The notes under the pieces were generated by a model. That model did not search any database and had not been told where the DNA came from. It saw nothing but the letters and a program-made list of their open reading frames with translations. Source: Azonexus fungiphilus (GTDB lineage: Bacteria; Pseudomonadota; Gammaproteobacteria; Burkholderiales; Rhodocyclaceae). Taken from it: a stretch of DNA of 64,000 nt. Shown here piece after piece: positions 1 through 9,430 of this stretch. Each line of letters starts with the position of its first letter. Positions within the stretch are counted from its first letter, which is position 1. The stretch lies in contig NZ_RBXP01000011.1 in assembly GCF_003634965.1 (NCBI RefSeq), forward strand, positions 124,001 through 188,000, given 5' to 3'. Made by a program: the position numbers and the translations under genes.

Positions 1-207
1 GAGTACCTCTATTCGCCGCTCGGCCAGAAGGTTGCCGCGCGCCACTATTACCGTCCGATCAAGCCGGAGCTGGCGGATGCCAAGGACGTCGCGCGTTTTC
101 CCAAGGTCAACCTGATCAAGATCGACGACCTTGGTGGCTGGCAGGCCGCGCAGAAGAAGCATTTTGCCGACGGCGGCAGCTTCGACCAGATCTACGGGAA
201 GAAATAA
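1..207 (+). CDS. Sulfate-binding protein, C-terminal fragment (cut by window edge)
   Basis: Only the last 68 codons are inside the window, open from base 1 to the TAA at 205-207. The fragment closely resembles the end of the full sulfate-binding protein that follows: both share the pattern LGGW-x-A-x-QK-x-HFADG near the C-terminus. This is the closing part of the second lobe of a periplasmic sulfate or thiosulfate-binding protein (Sbp/CysP family). With the next gene it makes a tandem pair of binding proteins in front of one set of CysTWA permease genes. Its start, signal peptide and ligand residues lie outside the window. Confidence 0.85.
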   Translation, partial: EYLYSPLGQKVAARHYYRPIKPELADAKDVARFPKVNLIKIDDLGGWQAAQKKHFADGGSFDQIYGKK

Positions 208-360
208 GCCGGCAGCTACGATGCCGATCCTGGCCGGTTGCGTTGCCGATGCGTAACCGGTTTTATATTTTTTGGTTATTTAAAAATAAATATTCATTCT
301 TTTTGGAAATATTTTGTCGACGTAGACTTGCCCCTACACAACCAGAATCCGGAGCTTTCC
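208..360 (+). promoter_or_regulatory. AT-rich control region between the two sulfate-binding protein genes
   Basis: This 153-base gap is far more AT-rich than its surroundings, especially 261-318, which holds runs of A and T and pairs of TTATT/AATAA-like half-sites. CysB-type regulators bind AT-rich sites of this general kind upstream of sulfate-uptake genes, and a CysB-type gene lies at 7454-8389, so a CysB site with a promoter for the second binding-protein gene is a reasonable inference. A CGGAG ribosome binding site at about 350-354 precedes the ATG at 361. No transcription terminator for the upstream gene is obvious. Confidence 0.45.
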
Positions 361-1371
361 ATGACCCCCAAACTGAAACAAAGCCTGCGCCGTTCGGTCG
401 TCGTCCTCAGCCTTTTCGCCGCCGGCTCGGCCTTCGCCCAGAGCACCATCCTCAACGTTTCCTACGACGTCTCGCGCGAACTGTACAAGGAAATCAACCC
501 GGCCTTCAGCGCCGCCTGGAAGAAGCAGGGTGGGGCAGACATCACCGTCAACCAGTCGCATGGCGGTTCCTCGAAGCAGGCCGGGGCGGTGATCGGCGGC
601 CTGGAAGCCGACGTCATCACGATGAACCAGTCGCCGGACATCGACATCCTGGTCGAGCGTGGCGGCCTCGTCGCTGCCGACTGGCGCAAGCAGTTCCCGC
701 ACGATGCGACGCCGTACACGACGACCTCGGTCTTCCTGGTACGCAAGGGCAACCCGAAGAACATCAAGGACTGGAACGACCTGACCCGCGCCGGACTGCA
801 GGTCATCGTGCCGAACCCGAAGACCTCCGGCAACGGCCGCTACACCTATCTTGCCGCCTGGGGCTATGCCCTTGAGAAGACCGGCTCCGAAGCTGGGGCC
901 AAGGACTTCGTCAGCAAGCTGTTCGCCAACGTGCCGGTGCTCGACGGCGGCGGCCGCGGGGCGACCACCACCTTCACCCAGCGCGACGTCGGCGACGTAC
1001 TGGTGACTTTCGAGAACGAAGCCATCCTGATCGCCCAGGAACTCGGTTCGAGCAAGTTCGACATCGTCTATCCGTCGCTGTCGATCGATGCCGCCGCCCC
1101 GGTCGCCGTGGTCCAGAAGGTCGCTGCCAAGCGTGGCAGCCAGAAGGTGGCCAAGGCTTATCTTGACTTCCTGTACACGCCGGTGGCCCAGGAAATCATC
1201 GCCAGGCACGACTTCCGTCCGCGCGACCCGGCGGTGCTCAAGAAGCACGCCGCCAAGTATCCGGCGATCCGTACCTTCACCGTCGAGCAGAAGCTGGGCG
1301 GCTGGGCTGCCGTGCAGAAGGCGCATTTCGCCGACGGCGCGCTGTACGACCAGATTCTTGCGAAAAAGTGA
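361..1371 (+). CDS. sbp: Periplasmic sulfate-binding protein of the CysTWA importer
   Basis: The 336-residue product begins with a typical Sec signal peptide (RRS, then a hydrophobic stretch, cleavage after AFA-Q at about residue 23). It has the sulfate-binding protein family pattern: LNVSYDVSRELYKEINPAF near the N-terminus, NQSHGGSSKQAGAV, and VPNPKTSGNGRY. It should capture sulfate (or thiosulfate) in the periplasm and hand it to the permease encoded just downstream. The ATG at 361 is chosen because it starts the signal peptide and has a CGGAG site; an upstream in-frame start would add an unlikely leader. The stop overlaps the cysT start by one base. Substrate choice between sulfate and thiosulfate cannot be read from sequence alone. 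Confidence 0.93.
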   Translation: MTPKLKQSLRRSVVVLSLFAAGSAFAQSTILNVSYDVSRELYKEINPAFSAAWKKQGGADITVNQSHGGSSKQAGAVIGGLEADVITMNQSPDIDILVERGGLVAADWRKQFPHDATPYTTTSVFLVRKGNPKNIKDWNDLTRAGLQVIVPNPKTSGNGRYTYLAAWGYALEKTGSEAGAKDFVSKLFANVPVLDGGGRGATTTFTQRDVGDVLVTFENEAILIAQELGSSKFDIVYPSLSIDAAAPVAVVQKVAAKRGSQKVAKAYLDFLYTPVAQEIIARHDFRPRDPAVLKKHAAKYPAIRTFTVEQKLGGWAAVQKAHFADGALYDQILAKK

Positions 1372-2207
1372 TGTCGACCGTCAAATCCTTCCGCGTGCTG
1401 CCGGGGTTCAACCTGACCCTCGGCTACACGCTCGGTTACCTGTCCTTGCTGATCCTGATCCCGCTGTCGGCGGTCTTCCTGAAGACCGCCGAACTCGGCT
1501 GGGACGAGTTCGTCGCCGTGGTGACGGCGCCGCAGGTGGTTGCCACCTACAAGCTGTCGTTCGGCGCCTCGCTGCTGGCGGCGGCGATCAATGCGGTGTT
1601 CGGCCTGATGCTGGCGTGGGCGCTGGTGCGCTACAGCTTTCCCGGCAAGAAGATCGTCGATGCGCTGGTTGACCTGCCGTTCGCGTTGCCGACCGCGGTC
1701 GCCGGCATCGCGCTGACCGCGTTGTACGCGAAGAACGGCTGGCTCGGCCAGTACCTCGAACCGCTCGGCATCAAGGTCGCGTTCACGCCGCTCGGGGTGC
1801 TGGTGGCGCTGGTCTTCATCGGGCTGCCTTTCGTCGTGCGGACCGTACAGCCGATCCTCGAGGATCTCGATACCGAACTCGAGGAAGCTGCCGCCAGCCT
1901 CGGCGCCCAGCGCTGGCAGACCTTCCGTCACGTGATCCTGCCGATCCTGCTGCCGGCGCTGCTGACCGGCTTCGCGCTGGCCTTCGCCCGCGCCGTCGGC
2001 GAATACGGTTCGGTGATCTTCATTGCCGGCAACCTGCCTTACGTTTCCGAAATCACGCCGCTGATGATCATCACCAAGCTCGAGCAGTACGACTACCGCG
2101 GCGCGACGGCGATCGCCTCGGTGATGCTGCTGTTTTCCTTCGCGCTGCTGCTGATCATCAATGGCCTGCAGGCGTGGACCGCCAAACGTACCGGGAGGGA
2201 CCGCTGA
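1371..2207 (+). CDS. cysT: Sulfate ABC transporter permease CysT
   Basis: A 278-residue inner-membrane protein with about six hydrophobic segments. It carries the ABC permease EAA loop, [25 protein letters not shown], at about residues 166-186, which docks on the CysA ATPase. Length matches CysT/CysU proteins. The ATG at 1371 overlaps the binding-protein stop (TGA 1369-1371), and a GTG lies one codon earlier at 1368, so either start is possible. The gene ends in a one-base overlap with cysW, so the permease subunits are translationally coupled. With CysW it forms the heterodimeric channel for sulfate uptake. Confidence 0.95.
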   Translation: MSTVKSFRVLPGFNLTLGYTLGYLSLLILIPLSAVFLKTAELGWDEFVAVVTAPQVVATYKLSFGASLLAAAINAVFGLMLAWALVRYSFPGKKIVDALVDLPFALPTAVAGIALTALYAKNGWLGQYLEPLGIKVAFTPLGVLVALVFIGLPFVVRTVQPILEDLDTELEEAAASLGAQRWQTFRHVILPILLPALLTGFALAFARAVGEYGSVIFIAGNLPYVSEITPLMIITKLEQYDYRGATAIASVMLLFSFALLLIINGLQAWTAKRTGRDR

Positions 2208-3102
2208 TGGCTGGTGCAACTTCGATGCATCTCGGCAGCGACCACGCGTCGCGCTTCGAGAGCAAGGCGGCGACCCGCGAGACGCCGCTGGTCAAATGGA
2301 CGATCCTGGCGCTGGCGCTCGGCTTCTTCGCCATCTTCCTGCTGATGCCCCTGATCGCGGTCTTCGTCGAAGCCCTGCGCAAGGGCTGGGAAACCTACGT
2401 CAGCGCCCTGGTCGATCCGGACGCACTGTCGGCGATCAAGTTGACCTTGCTGGCGGCGGCGATCTCGGTGCCGCTCAACCTGGTCTTCGGCGTTGCCGCG
2501 GCCTGGGCGATCGCCAAGTTCGAGTTCCGCGGCAAGCAGATCCTGATCACCCTGATCGACCTGCCGTTTTCCGTCTCGCCGGTCATCGCCGGTCTCGTCT
2601 TCGTGCTCATCTTCGGCGCCCAGGGCTGGTTCGGCCCCTGGCTGTCCGAGCACGACATCAAGATCGTCTTCGCCGTGCCGGGGATCGTGCTGGCCACCGT
2701 CTTCGTCACCTTTCCCTTCATCGCCCGCGAACTGATCCCGCTGATGCAGGCGCAGGGCAGGGAGGAGGAAGAAGCCGCGGTGGTGCTCGGCGCCCGCGGC
2801 TGGCAGGTGTTCTGGCACGTCACGCTGCCCAACATCAAGTGGGGCCTGATGTACGGCGTGATCCTGACCAACGCCCGGGCGATGGGCGAGTTCGGCGCGG
2901 TCAGCGTCGTCTCCGGCCACATCCGCGGGCAGACCAACACGCTGCCGCTGCACGTCGAAATCCTCTACAACGAATACATGTTCTCGGCGGCCTTCGCCGT
3001 GGCCTCGCTGCTGGCCTTGCTGGCACTGGTCACGCTGGTCATCAAGAACTGGGTCGAGCATCAGGCGGCCCGCTCCTACCGGGAAACCCAGGAATCCGCA
3101 TC

Positions 3103-3106
<4 letters not shown>
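2207..3106 (+). CDS. cysW: Sulfate ABC transporter permease CysW
   Basis: A 299-residue inner-membrane permease, the partner of CysT. It has a short polar N-terminus, about six membrane segments and an EAA loop around residues 185-205 ([25 protein letters not shown]). The ATG at 2207 is chosen because GGGAGGGA at 2192-2199 is a strong ribosome binding site and it overlaps the cysT stop by one base; an earlier in-frame start at 2174 lies inside cysT and is unlikely. The last four bases overlap the start of cysA (ATGA at 3103-3106). Confidence 0.95.
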
Positions 3107-4182
<1,076 letters not shown>

Positions 4183-4247
4183 GCTTTGCAGCAAGGCCGT
4201 CTTGATCTACCCTGACCGCGCTTCGCAACTCAGTCAGGGAGATCAGG

Positions 4248-5045
4248 ATGATCGCCAACGTACTCAGCATCGCCGGCACCGACCCGACCGGCGGTGCCGG
4301 CATCCATGCCGACCTCAAGACCTTTTCTGCGCTCGGCGCCTACGGGATGGCGGTGACCACTGCCGTGGTCGCCCAGAACACCTGCGGCGTGCGCGGCTTC
4401 GTCGTGCTCGATCCGGCGTTCGTCGGCGAACAGATCGACGCGGTATTCGAGGATGTCCGCGTCGACGCGGTCAAGATCGGGATGGTTGCCAATGCCGCGC
4501 TCGCCGAGGTGATCGCCGGGCGACTGCAACGTCATGCACGGTGCCCGATCGTTCTCGATCCGGTGATGGTCGCGAAGAGCGGCGACCGCCTGCTGCTGCC
4601 CGATGCGGTGGCGGCGATCCGCGAGCGGCTGGTGCCGCTGGCTACGGTGATTACCCCGAACCTGCCCGAAGCTGCTCTGCTGCTTGGGCGAACGGCTGCG
4701 CAAACGATCGATGAGATGCAGGCGACGCTGGCTGCGCTGCAGGAACTCGGTGCTGACTGGGTGCTGCTCAAGGGTGGGCATTTGCCTGGGCCGCAGAGCA
4801 TCGACCTGCTGCAGGGGGCTGGCCACAGCGAGCGTCTCGACGCCGGGCGAATCGCGACGCGCAGCCTGCATGGCAGCGGGTGCACGCTGGCCGCTGCGGT
4901 AGCCGCCTTGCTGCCGGGCAACGAGGTTCCGGCGGCGGTGCGTCAGGCCAAGGCCTACCTGACTGCGGCCCTGGCCGCCGCCGACCAGCTGGCGGTCGGT
5001 CGCGGCCAGGGACCGCTACATCATTTCCACGCCCTCTGGCGCTGA
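4248..5045 (+). CDS. thiD: Hydroxymethylpyrimidine / phosphomethylpyrimidine kinase
   Basis: A 265-residue ribokinase-fold enzyme that phosphorylates HMP and HMP-phosphate to give HMP-pyrophosphate for thiamine synthesis. Family features are the N-terminal SIAGTDPTGGAGIHADLKTF, the A-x-NTCGV segment, DPVMVAKSG, TPNLPEA, and the C-terminal anion-hole motif LHGSGCTLAAA at about residues 205-215 that holds the catalytic Cys/Gly region. The ATG at 4248 has a GGGAGATCAGG ribosome binding site just upstream. It lies alone between the sulfate operon and a convergent sulfide dehydrogenase pair, with a bidirectional terminator following. No thiamine riboswitch was recognised in front of it. Confidence 0.93.
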   Translation: MIANVLSIAGTDPTGGAGIHADLKTFSALGAYGMAVTTAVVAQNTCGVRGFVVLDPAFVGEQIDAVFEDVRVDAVKIGMVANAALAEVIAGRLQRHARCPIVLDPVMVAKSGDRLLLPDAVAAIRERLVPLATVITPNLPEAALLLGRTAAQTIDEMQATLAALQELGADWVLLKGGHLPGPQSIDLLQGAGHSERLDAGRIATRSLHGSGCTLAAAVAALLPGNEVPAAVRQAKAYLTAALAAADQLAVGRGQGPLHHFHALWR

Positions 5046-5047
5046 AA

Positions 5048-5087
5048 AGCCGCAGGCCGGCAATGCCGGTGCTGCGGCTCGGGTTTT
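5048..5087 (+). terminator. Bidirectional hairpin terminator between thiD and fccB
   Basis: AGCCGCAG (5048-5055) pairs with CTGCGGCT (5072-5079), and an inner GCCGGC/GCCGGT pairing extends the stem. TTTT follows at 5084-5087 on the plus strand. On the minus strand the same stem is followed by TTTT (complement of 5045-5048), so it can end both the thiD and the convergent sulfide dehydrogenase transcripts. Confidence 0.75.
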
Positions 5088-5100
5088 ATCCGGACAGGTT

Positions 5101-6396
5101 TCAGCCGAGGCTGTCGGCCCAGATGTTCTGCGCCCAGGCACGAGCGTACAGGCCTTCCTCGATCGAAGGCGCGGTCGATACCCCGCCCGAGCCCGGCACC
5201 GGGACCACGGTCTTCTTCTCGGCATCCCAGCGATGTACCGAGTCGACGTGGATGGCGCGGCGATGGTCTACCAGCGAGTAGCAGGTATTGGCCATGGTGA
5301 TCGGTTGCGGCGTGCGCCCGGAGAAGGTTTCGAAGATCGCGGCGGCCGCCGCCTTGCCGTGCTGGTTGGCCATGTGGCCGGACTTCGGCATGGTCGGTGC
5401 CGACAGCGTGGCGTCGCCGAGAACGTGGATGTCCTTGACCGCGGTCGATTCGAGCGTGATCCAGTTGACGTCGGCCCAGCGGTTGTTGGCATTGACCACG
5501 CCGGCCTGGTGTGCGATCTGGCCGGCGGTTTGCGGCGGGATCAGGTTGATGATGTCGCCGCGCACCTTGTCGCCGATTTCGCTGGTCAGCGTCCTGCTTG
5601 CCGCATCGACTTCGGTGGCGTTCCAGTTCGGCCGGTACTCGATGATTCCCTTGTAGTCCTCGGCCCAGTTGTCGGCGAACAGCTTGGTTTTCGAGATGAT
5701 CTTGTCGTTGGCGTCGAGCACCAGGATCTTCGATTTGGGCTTGTGCGTCTTGAAGTAGTGGGCGATCTGGCTGGTCCGTTCGTACGGGCCGGGCGGGCAG
5801 CGGTAAGGCGCCTTCGGGATCGACAGGACAAAGGTGCCGCCGTCGCGCAGGTCTTCGAGTTGCTGGCGCAGCGCCAGGGTCTGCGGGCCGGCTTTCCAGG
5901 CGTGCAGGATGCTTTCCCGGGCCTTGGCGTCGTAGCCCGCGACCGCGCCGAAATTGAAATCGATGCCTGGGGAGACGACCAGACGGTCGTAAGGAATGAC
6001 TTCACCCTTGTCGGTGCTGACCGTGTGCCTGACCGGATCGACACCGGTGACTTCGGCCTGGATGACCTTGACGCCCCAGTTCTTGCGCAGGGCGTCATAG
6101 CTGTGCACCAGGGTTTCGTACTTGCGGTGACCGGCCAGCACCTCGTTCGAGGTCGGGCAGGAGATGAAATGGCTCTGCCGTTCGATCAACACCACGTCAA
6201 TCGTGCCCTTGCTCCACTTGCGCAGGTACTTGGCGGCGGTGGCGCCGCCAAAGCCGCCGCCGATGACGACAACGCGGCCGATGGTCTTGCCCTGGCCGGT
6301 GGTGGCGCAGCCTGAAAGCAGCGAGGTGCTGCCGAGTGCGGCAGTGGCGCCCAACGCCTGAAGCAGCCGACGACGGTCTTCATTGAAACGGATCAT
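5101..6396 (-). CDS. fccB: Flavocytochrome c sulfide dehydrogenase, flavoprotein subunit
   Basis: A 431-residue FAD protein that oxidises sulfide in the periplasm and passes electrons to the cytochrome subunit. It begins with an RRR motif and hydrophobic stretch (Tat-like export signal), then the FAD-binding GGGFGGATAAKYL at about residues 46-58. ISCPTSNEV places Cys80 where FccB proteins carry covalently bound FAD. Cys200 (YRCPPGPYER) and Cys372 (NTCYS) match the redox-active cysteine pair of the family. IGDA-like HVLGDAT and the C-terminal FCSD segment are also present. It lies 12 bases after the cytochrome gene in one operon. A Cys at the end of the leader (LLSGC) could suggest a lipoprotein, but the twin-arginine start argues for Tat export. 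Confidence 0.93.
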   Translation of the reverse strand: MIRFNEDRRRLLQALGATAALGSTSLLSGCATTGQGKTIGRVVVIGGGFGGATAAKYLRKWSKGTIDVVLIERQSHFISCPTSNEVLAGHRKYETLVHSYDALRKNWGVKVIQAEVTGVDPVRHTVSTDKGEVIPYDRLVVSPGIDFNFGAVAGYDAKARESILHAWKAGPQTLALRQQLEDLRDGGTFVLSIPKAPYRCPPGPYERTSQIAHYFKTHKPKSKILVLDANDKIISKTKLFADNWAEDYKGIIEYRPNWNATEVDAASRTLTSEIGDKVRGDIINLIPPQTAGQIAHQAGVVNANNRWADVNWITLESTAVKDIHVLGDATLSAPTMPKSGHMANQHGKAAAAAIFETFSGRTPQPITMANTCYSLVDHRRAIHVDSVHRWDAEKKTVVPVPGSGGVSTAPSIEEGLYARAWAQNIWADSLG

Positions 6397-6408
6397 TGGC
6401 TTGGCTCC

Positions 6409-6714
6409 TTACTTCTGGCGGGAAAAATAATCGGCCAGGATGGCCAGTTCTTCGTCGGTGTAGCCCTTGGCCAGTTGATGCATGATGGTGGCGGGCTTGG
6501 TGCCGGCCTTGTAGGCCTTCAGGGCTTCGGCAAGGTATTCGCGGTCGCGCCCGGCGATTGCCGGGATCGCCGAATTGACCTTGCCTTCGGTGCCGTGGCA
6601 GTTGAAGCAGTTGGCAGCGAAGTAGGGCGTCGGACGCGGCGTCTCGGTGGCGCCGGCGAGTTGCGCTGCGGCCAGCAGGCAGCAGCCGAGCAGGGGCGTT
6701 GCGAAGGCTTTCAT
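6409..6714 (-). CDS. fccA: Monohaem cytochrome c, likely FccA subunit of sulfide dehydrogenase
   Basis: A 101-residue exported cytochrome c. A Sec signal peptide (about residues 1-22) is followed by one haem site, CFNCH, at residues 36-40. A Met near residue 78 (TIMHQLAKGYTDEELAILADYF) is the probable sixth haem ligand, as in class I cytochromes. Its position directly before fccB indicates it is the electron-accepting subunit. The Allochromatium FccA is dihaem, so this is the shorter monohaem type. The ATG at 6714 is chosen because an AGGAGA site lies just upstream and it begins the signal peptide; the open frame runs further upstream without a plausible leader. Confidence 0.88.
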   Translation of the reverse strand: MKAFATPLLGCCLLAAAQLAGATETPRPTPYFAANCFNCHGTEGKVNSAIPAIAGRDREYLAEALKAYKAGTKPATIMHQLAKGYTDEELAILADYFSRQK

Positions 6715-6937
6715 GGGTTCTCCTGAGCGAATCGGGGCCGGCGGAGCGGTACCACCAGCCAGGCAGCGCGCACTTTCGCCCGCGCGGCGCGGGCGCGCAA
6801 AGAATTTATTCTCATAAGCTAAGAACCTGCCTGCGTTTCCTGGCTTTCGGCGCATATCCTTATCAGCAATCCTTCGTTTCCATGGTTGCGGGCGGTGGCT
6901 ATGCTGGCCGCGTTTTCGTCGATGCGGGAGCGCAGTA

Positions 6938-7321
6938 ATGAAACAGAAGAGAAGCGGTGATCCGTCGGCGGGCGGTGGCGCTTTGCCGGCCGCCGCCACG
7001 GCGGTGCCGGCGCTACGGTTGCCGACGCTGCAGCGCAATGCGCTGTGCAAGCTGTTCGGCCGGTCGACGTTCACGCCGCAGGAGGTGTTTGCGCTCGGTT
7101 ACCGTCGTTTGCAGCGTGCCGAAGGAATCGGCCACAAGGGTTTGCAGGCGATCATCGAATGGCTGGCTGCGCATGGCCTGGTGCTGGCGCCGCCAAGCGT
7201 GCCGGCCGACCCGCCGCCCGAAGTGCCGGCCGAAATCCAGCGTTCGATCAACGGCGCGGTGCGGCTGTTGCGGCATCATGGTTACCGGGTCCAGCGCACG
7301 CGCGACCAGTGTCCGGAATGA
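6938..7321 (+). CDS. Small protein with a helix-hairpin-helix / alpha-CTD-like fold
   Basis: A 127-residue protein of unknown function. Residues about 28-82 resemble the C-terminal domain of RNA polymerase alpha: a helix (LQRNALCKLFGRSTFTPQEVF-like), then a helix-hairpin-helix turn (AEGIGHKGLQAIIEWLAAHGL). A proline-rich linker (about 84-97) leads to a short basic C-terminal helix. Such domains bind DNA minor groove or protein partners. It is just upstream of the CysB regulator and reads toward it, 132 bases away. A role in transcription is an inference; no catalytic motif is present. Confidence 0.7.
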   Translation: MKQKRSGDPSAGGGALPAAATAVPALRLPTLQRNALCKLFGRSTFTPQEVFALGYRRLQRAEGIGHKGLQAIIEWLAAHGLVLAPPSVPADPPPEVPAEIQRSINGAVRLLRHHGYRVQRTRDQCPE

Positions 7322-7453
7322 TCGCTTATTCTGCATTGTGATTTGTTTTTATCTTTTTATTATTTCCCGGCATAACAAAATCTTCTTAGAGTTCGCTCAG
7401 TAGCGGTGCGACCGGATAGCCCGGCGCTGCGCAATCAACTTTCGGGAGCGAAC
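7322..7453 (+). promoter_or_regulatory. AT-rich leader of the CysB gene
   Basis: The 132 bases before the CysB ATG include an AT-rich stretch at 7338-7388 containing ATAAC and TTATT elements similar to those in front of the sulfate-binding protein gene. LysR-type regulators commonly bind next to their own promoter, so this is a candidate autoregulatory site. A CGGGAG ribosome binding site is at 7443-7448. Confidence 0.4.
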
Positions 7454-8389
7454 ATGAATTTCCAGCAGCTTAGAATCATCCGCGAGACGGTACGTCAGGA
7501 TTTCAACCTGACCGAAGTGGCCAATGCGCTGTACACCTCGCAACCGGGCGTCAGCAAGCACATCAAGGATCTCGAGGACGAACTCGGTATCGAGATTTTC
7601 GTCCGCCGCGGCAAGCGCCTGCTCGGCCTGACCGAGCCGGGCAAGGAACTTGTCCAGGTGGTCGAGCGCATCCTGCTCGATACCCATAATCTGCGCCGGA
7701 TCGCGGACCAGTTCGCGAGTCGCGAAACCGGTCATTTCGTCGTCGCCACCACCCATACCCAGGCACGTTACGCGCTGCCCAGGATCATCCAGTGGTTCAA
7801 GGCGGACTATCCCAAGGTGCACCTGACCTTGCTCCAGGGCAGCCCGCAGGAAATCGCCGAACTGCTGGTCAGTGGCCGGGCCGATATCGGGATCGCCACC
7901 GAGGCGGTCAACAAGGTTCCCGAACTGGCCTCCTTTCCGTATTACTCCTGGCATCACGCAATCATCGTGCCGCATGGCCACCCGCTGCAGGCCCTCGAAC
8001 AGGTGACGCTGGAAGCCCTGGCAGAATATCCGATCATCACCTACCACGAAGGCTTCACCGGCCGGGCGCATGTCGACAGTGCCTTCGCCGAGGCTGGTGT
8101 CGTGCCTGACATCGTTCTTTCGGCCATCGATGCCGACGTGATCAAGACCTACGTCGGCCTCGGCCTGGGTGTCGGCGTGGTCGCCTCGGTCGCCTACGAC
8201 GCGGCGCAGGACCGCAACCTGGCGCTGATCGAGGTGCCCCACTTGTTCCCGGCCAATACCACGCACCTGGCGGTGCGTCGTGGCACCTACCTGCGCAGCT
8301 ATGCCCACGCCTTCATCGAGAAGGTTTGCCCGGATCTTGGCGAGGAAGCGATCAAGGCAGCGCTGAAGCCGGCCCAGTCTGGCGACTGA
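7454..8389 (+). CDS. cysB: LysR-family sulfur regulator, CysB type
   Basis: A 311-residue regulator. The N-terminal winged helix-turn-helix (residues about 1-60, NLTEVANALYTSQPGVSKHI) has the sequence characteristic of CysB/Cbl. The effector domain has TTHTQARYALP, where CysB binds sulfate or acetylserine, followed by the usual two-lobe fold. Length and sequence match CysB-type proteins of Betaproteobacteria, which activate sulfate uptake and reduction under sulfur limitation. The cys importer genes 3 kb away and the sulfide dehydrogenase between them are likely targets. CysB and Cbl cannot be told apart with certainty from sequence alone. A strong terminator follows. Confidence 0.92.
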   Translation: MNFQQLRIIRETVRQDFNLTEVANALYTSQPGVSKHIKDLEDELGIEIFVRRGKRLLGLTEPGKELVQVVERILLDTHNLRRIADQFASRETGHFVVATTHTQARYALPRIIQWFKADYPKVHLTLLQGSPQEIAELLVSGRADIGIATEAVNKVPELASFPYYSWHHAIIVPHGHPLQALEQVTLEALAEYPIITYHEGFTGRAHVDSAFAEAGVVPDIVLSAIDADVIKTYVGLGLGVGVVASVAYDAAQDRNLALIEVPHLFPANTTHLAVRRGTYLRSYAHAFIEKVCPDLGEEAIKAALKPAQSGD

Positions 8390-8403
8390 AGCCGGCTGAC
8401 AGT

Positions 8404-8432
8404 AAGGCCCACCGCTCGCGGTGGGCCTTTTT
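8404..8432 (+). terminator. Rho-independent terminator after cysB
   Basis: AAGGCCCACC (8404-8413) pairs perfectly with GGTGGGCCTT (8420-8429) over a six-base loop, and the T run 8428-8432 follows. The T run abuts the stop codon of the convergent EAL-type gene, so the two genes share this short region. Confidence 0.9.
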
Positions 8433-9280
8433 CATGCGGCGGCGTCGAGTTGTTCGCCGCCGTCGGCGTTGCGCCGGATGCGGATGCCGCTCGGGCGGAG
8501 GATGGGGGCGTGCGCCTGGACCAGATCGATGGCTAGCGAACTGGCGTTGCGGCGCAGGTTGGCGCTGTCGATTCCTTCGATCAGGATGCGCCCGCCGAGT
8601 TCGTGAATGTTGTCGATGATCCGGTCGAGCGGCCGGCCGGAGGCGAGCAGCAGGTTGTCGAGCTTGACGATGTCCGGCCGCAGTTGGCTGAGGAAAGGAA
8701 AGTCGAGCTCGGTGCGGCCGAAGTGGCTGATCGCGATGCCGTAACCACGTGACCGGTAGCTGGCGACGGCGCGGATGAAATGCTCCTTGTCGGCGACCGC
8801 ATCGGTGTTGATCTCGAGCGTGATCTGTTCTGGCAGCAGGCCGCAGGGGCGGAGGATTTCCTCGAAAGCCAGCCCGTGGTTGGCCGGTACGCTGATGATG
8901 TGGCGTGAATGCACGCGCAGCAGGAGGTTGCCGCGGACCGGCTGGGTCAGGTAGTTGAGTGCGTGCAGCGTGCGCACCAGGCGATCGAGGTAAACGAACT
9001 CCTCGGCATCGGTCGGCAGTACGAAGACGGCGTCCGGGGACATCGGCACGCTGTTCGACAGGCCGAAGGCCTGGATCGTCGATGCGTGACCGTGTGTCCG
9101 CCCGCTTCGCGTGTCGACCACGGGCAGGAATTTCGACTCGAGGCGGATATTGGCGTAGTGGATGAAGACACGGCCTTCGGCAGCGACGAAGGGGTGGTCG
9201 AGGCCGGAACGGTAGAGAAAATCGGGGCGTTTGCCGGTGGCCGGGGCATTCAGGGCACGGACGATGTCGCTCAAGGGCAT
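8432..9280 (-). CDS. Degenerate EAL-domain protein
   Basis: A 282-residue protein whose fold matches the c-di-GMP phosphodiesterase EAL domain, but the active site is lost. FLPVVDTRSGRTHGHAS (51-67) stands where FQPIVDL...G-x-EAL is expected, so the catalytic Glu is absent. LEINTD (155-160) replaces EITE, and ISHFG (184-188) replaces DDFG, removing metal-binding aspartates. IEGIDS (234-239) replaces AEGVET, and the final QG-x-x-F-x-P motif is broken. It therefore cannot be expected to hydrolyse c-di-GMP. Such proteins act as binders or protein-interaction modules (compare YcgF- or CsrD-type examples). No sensor domain is attached; it stands alone on the minus strand, divergent from the oxidoreductase gene. 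Confidence 0.82.
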   Translation of the reverse strand: MPLSDIVRALNAPATGKRPDFLYRSGLDHPFVAAEGRVFIHYANIRLESKFLPVVDTRSGRTHGHASTIQAFGLSNSVPMSPDAVFVLPTDAEEFVYLDRLVRTLHALNYLTQPVRGNLLLRVHSRHIISVPANHGLAFEEILRPCGLLPEQITLEINTDAVADKEHFIRAVASYRSRGYGIAISHFGRTELDFPFLSQLRPDIVKLDNLLLASGRPLDRIIDNIHELGGRILIEGIDSANLRRNASSLAIDLVQAHAPILRPSGIRIRRNADGGEQLDAAA

Positions 9281-9430
9281 GATGGTCTCCTGGGGGTAGC
9301 GGGGTGGGACCTCACCTTAGACGGCCGGGTAGTGCCGGCAAACCAAGAAATTGTTCTAAGCTCATGCGTGGTTCGTCGCCAGCAAAATGCGCCAATGCGC
9401 GACAATGGCCATTTTCCAGCGAGTTGCCCG

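Noticed and set aside
2093..3061. Minus-strand frames opposite cysW and cysA
   Set aside because: The plus strand encodes complete, coupled permease and ATPase genes with all motifs; the opposite frames are Asp/Gln/His-rich shadows.
8909..9430. An extended start for the molybdopterin oxidoreductase
   Set aside because: This upstream stretch is in frame but is the complement of the EAL-type gene and has no Fe-S or molybdopterin motif. The homology begins at 9431.
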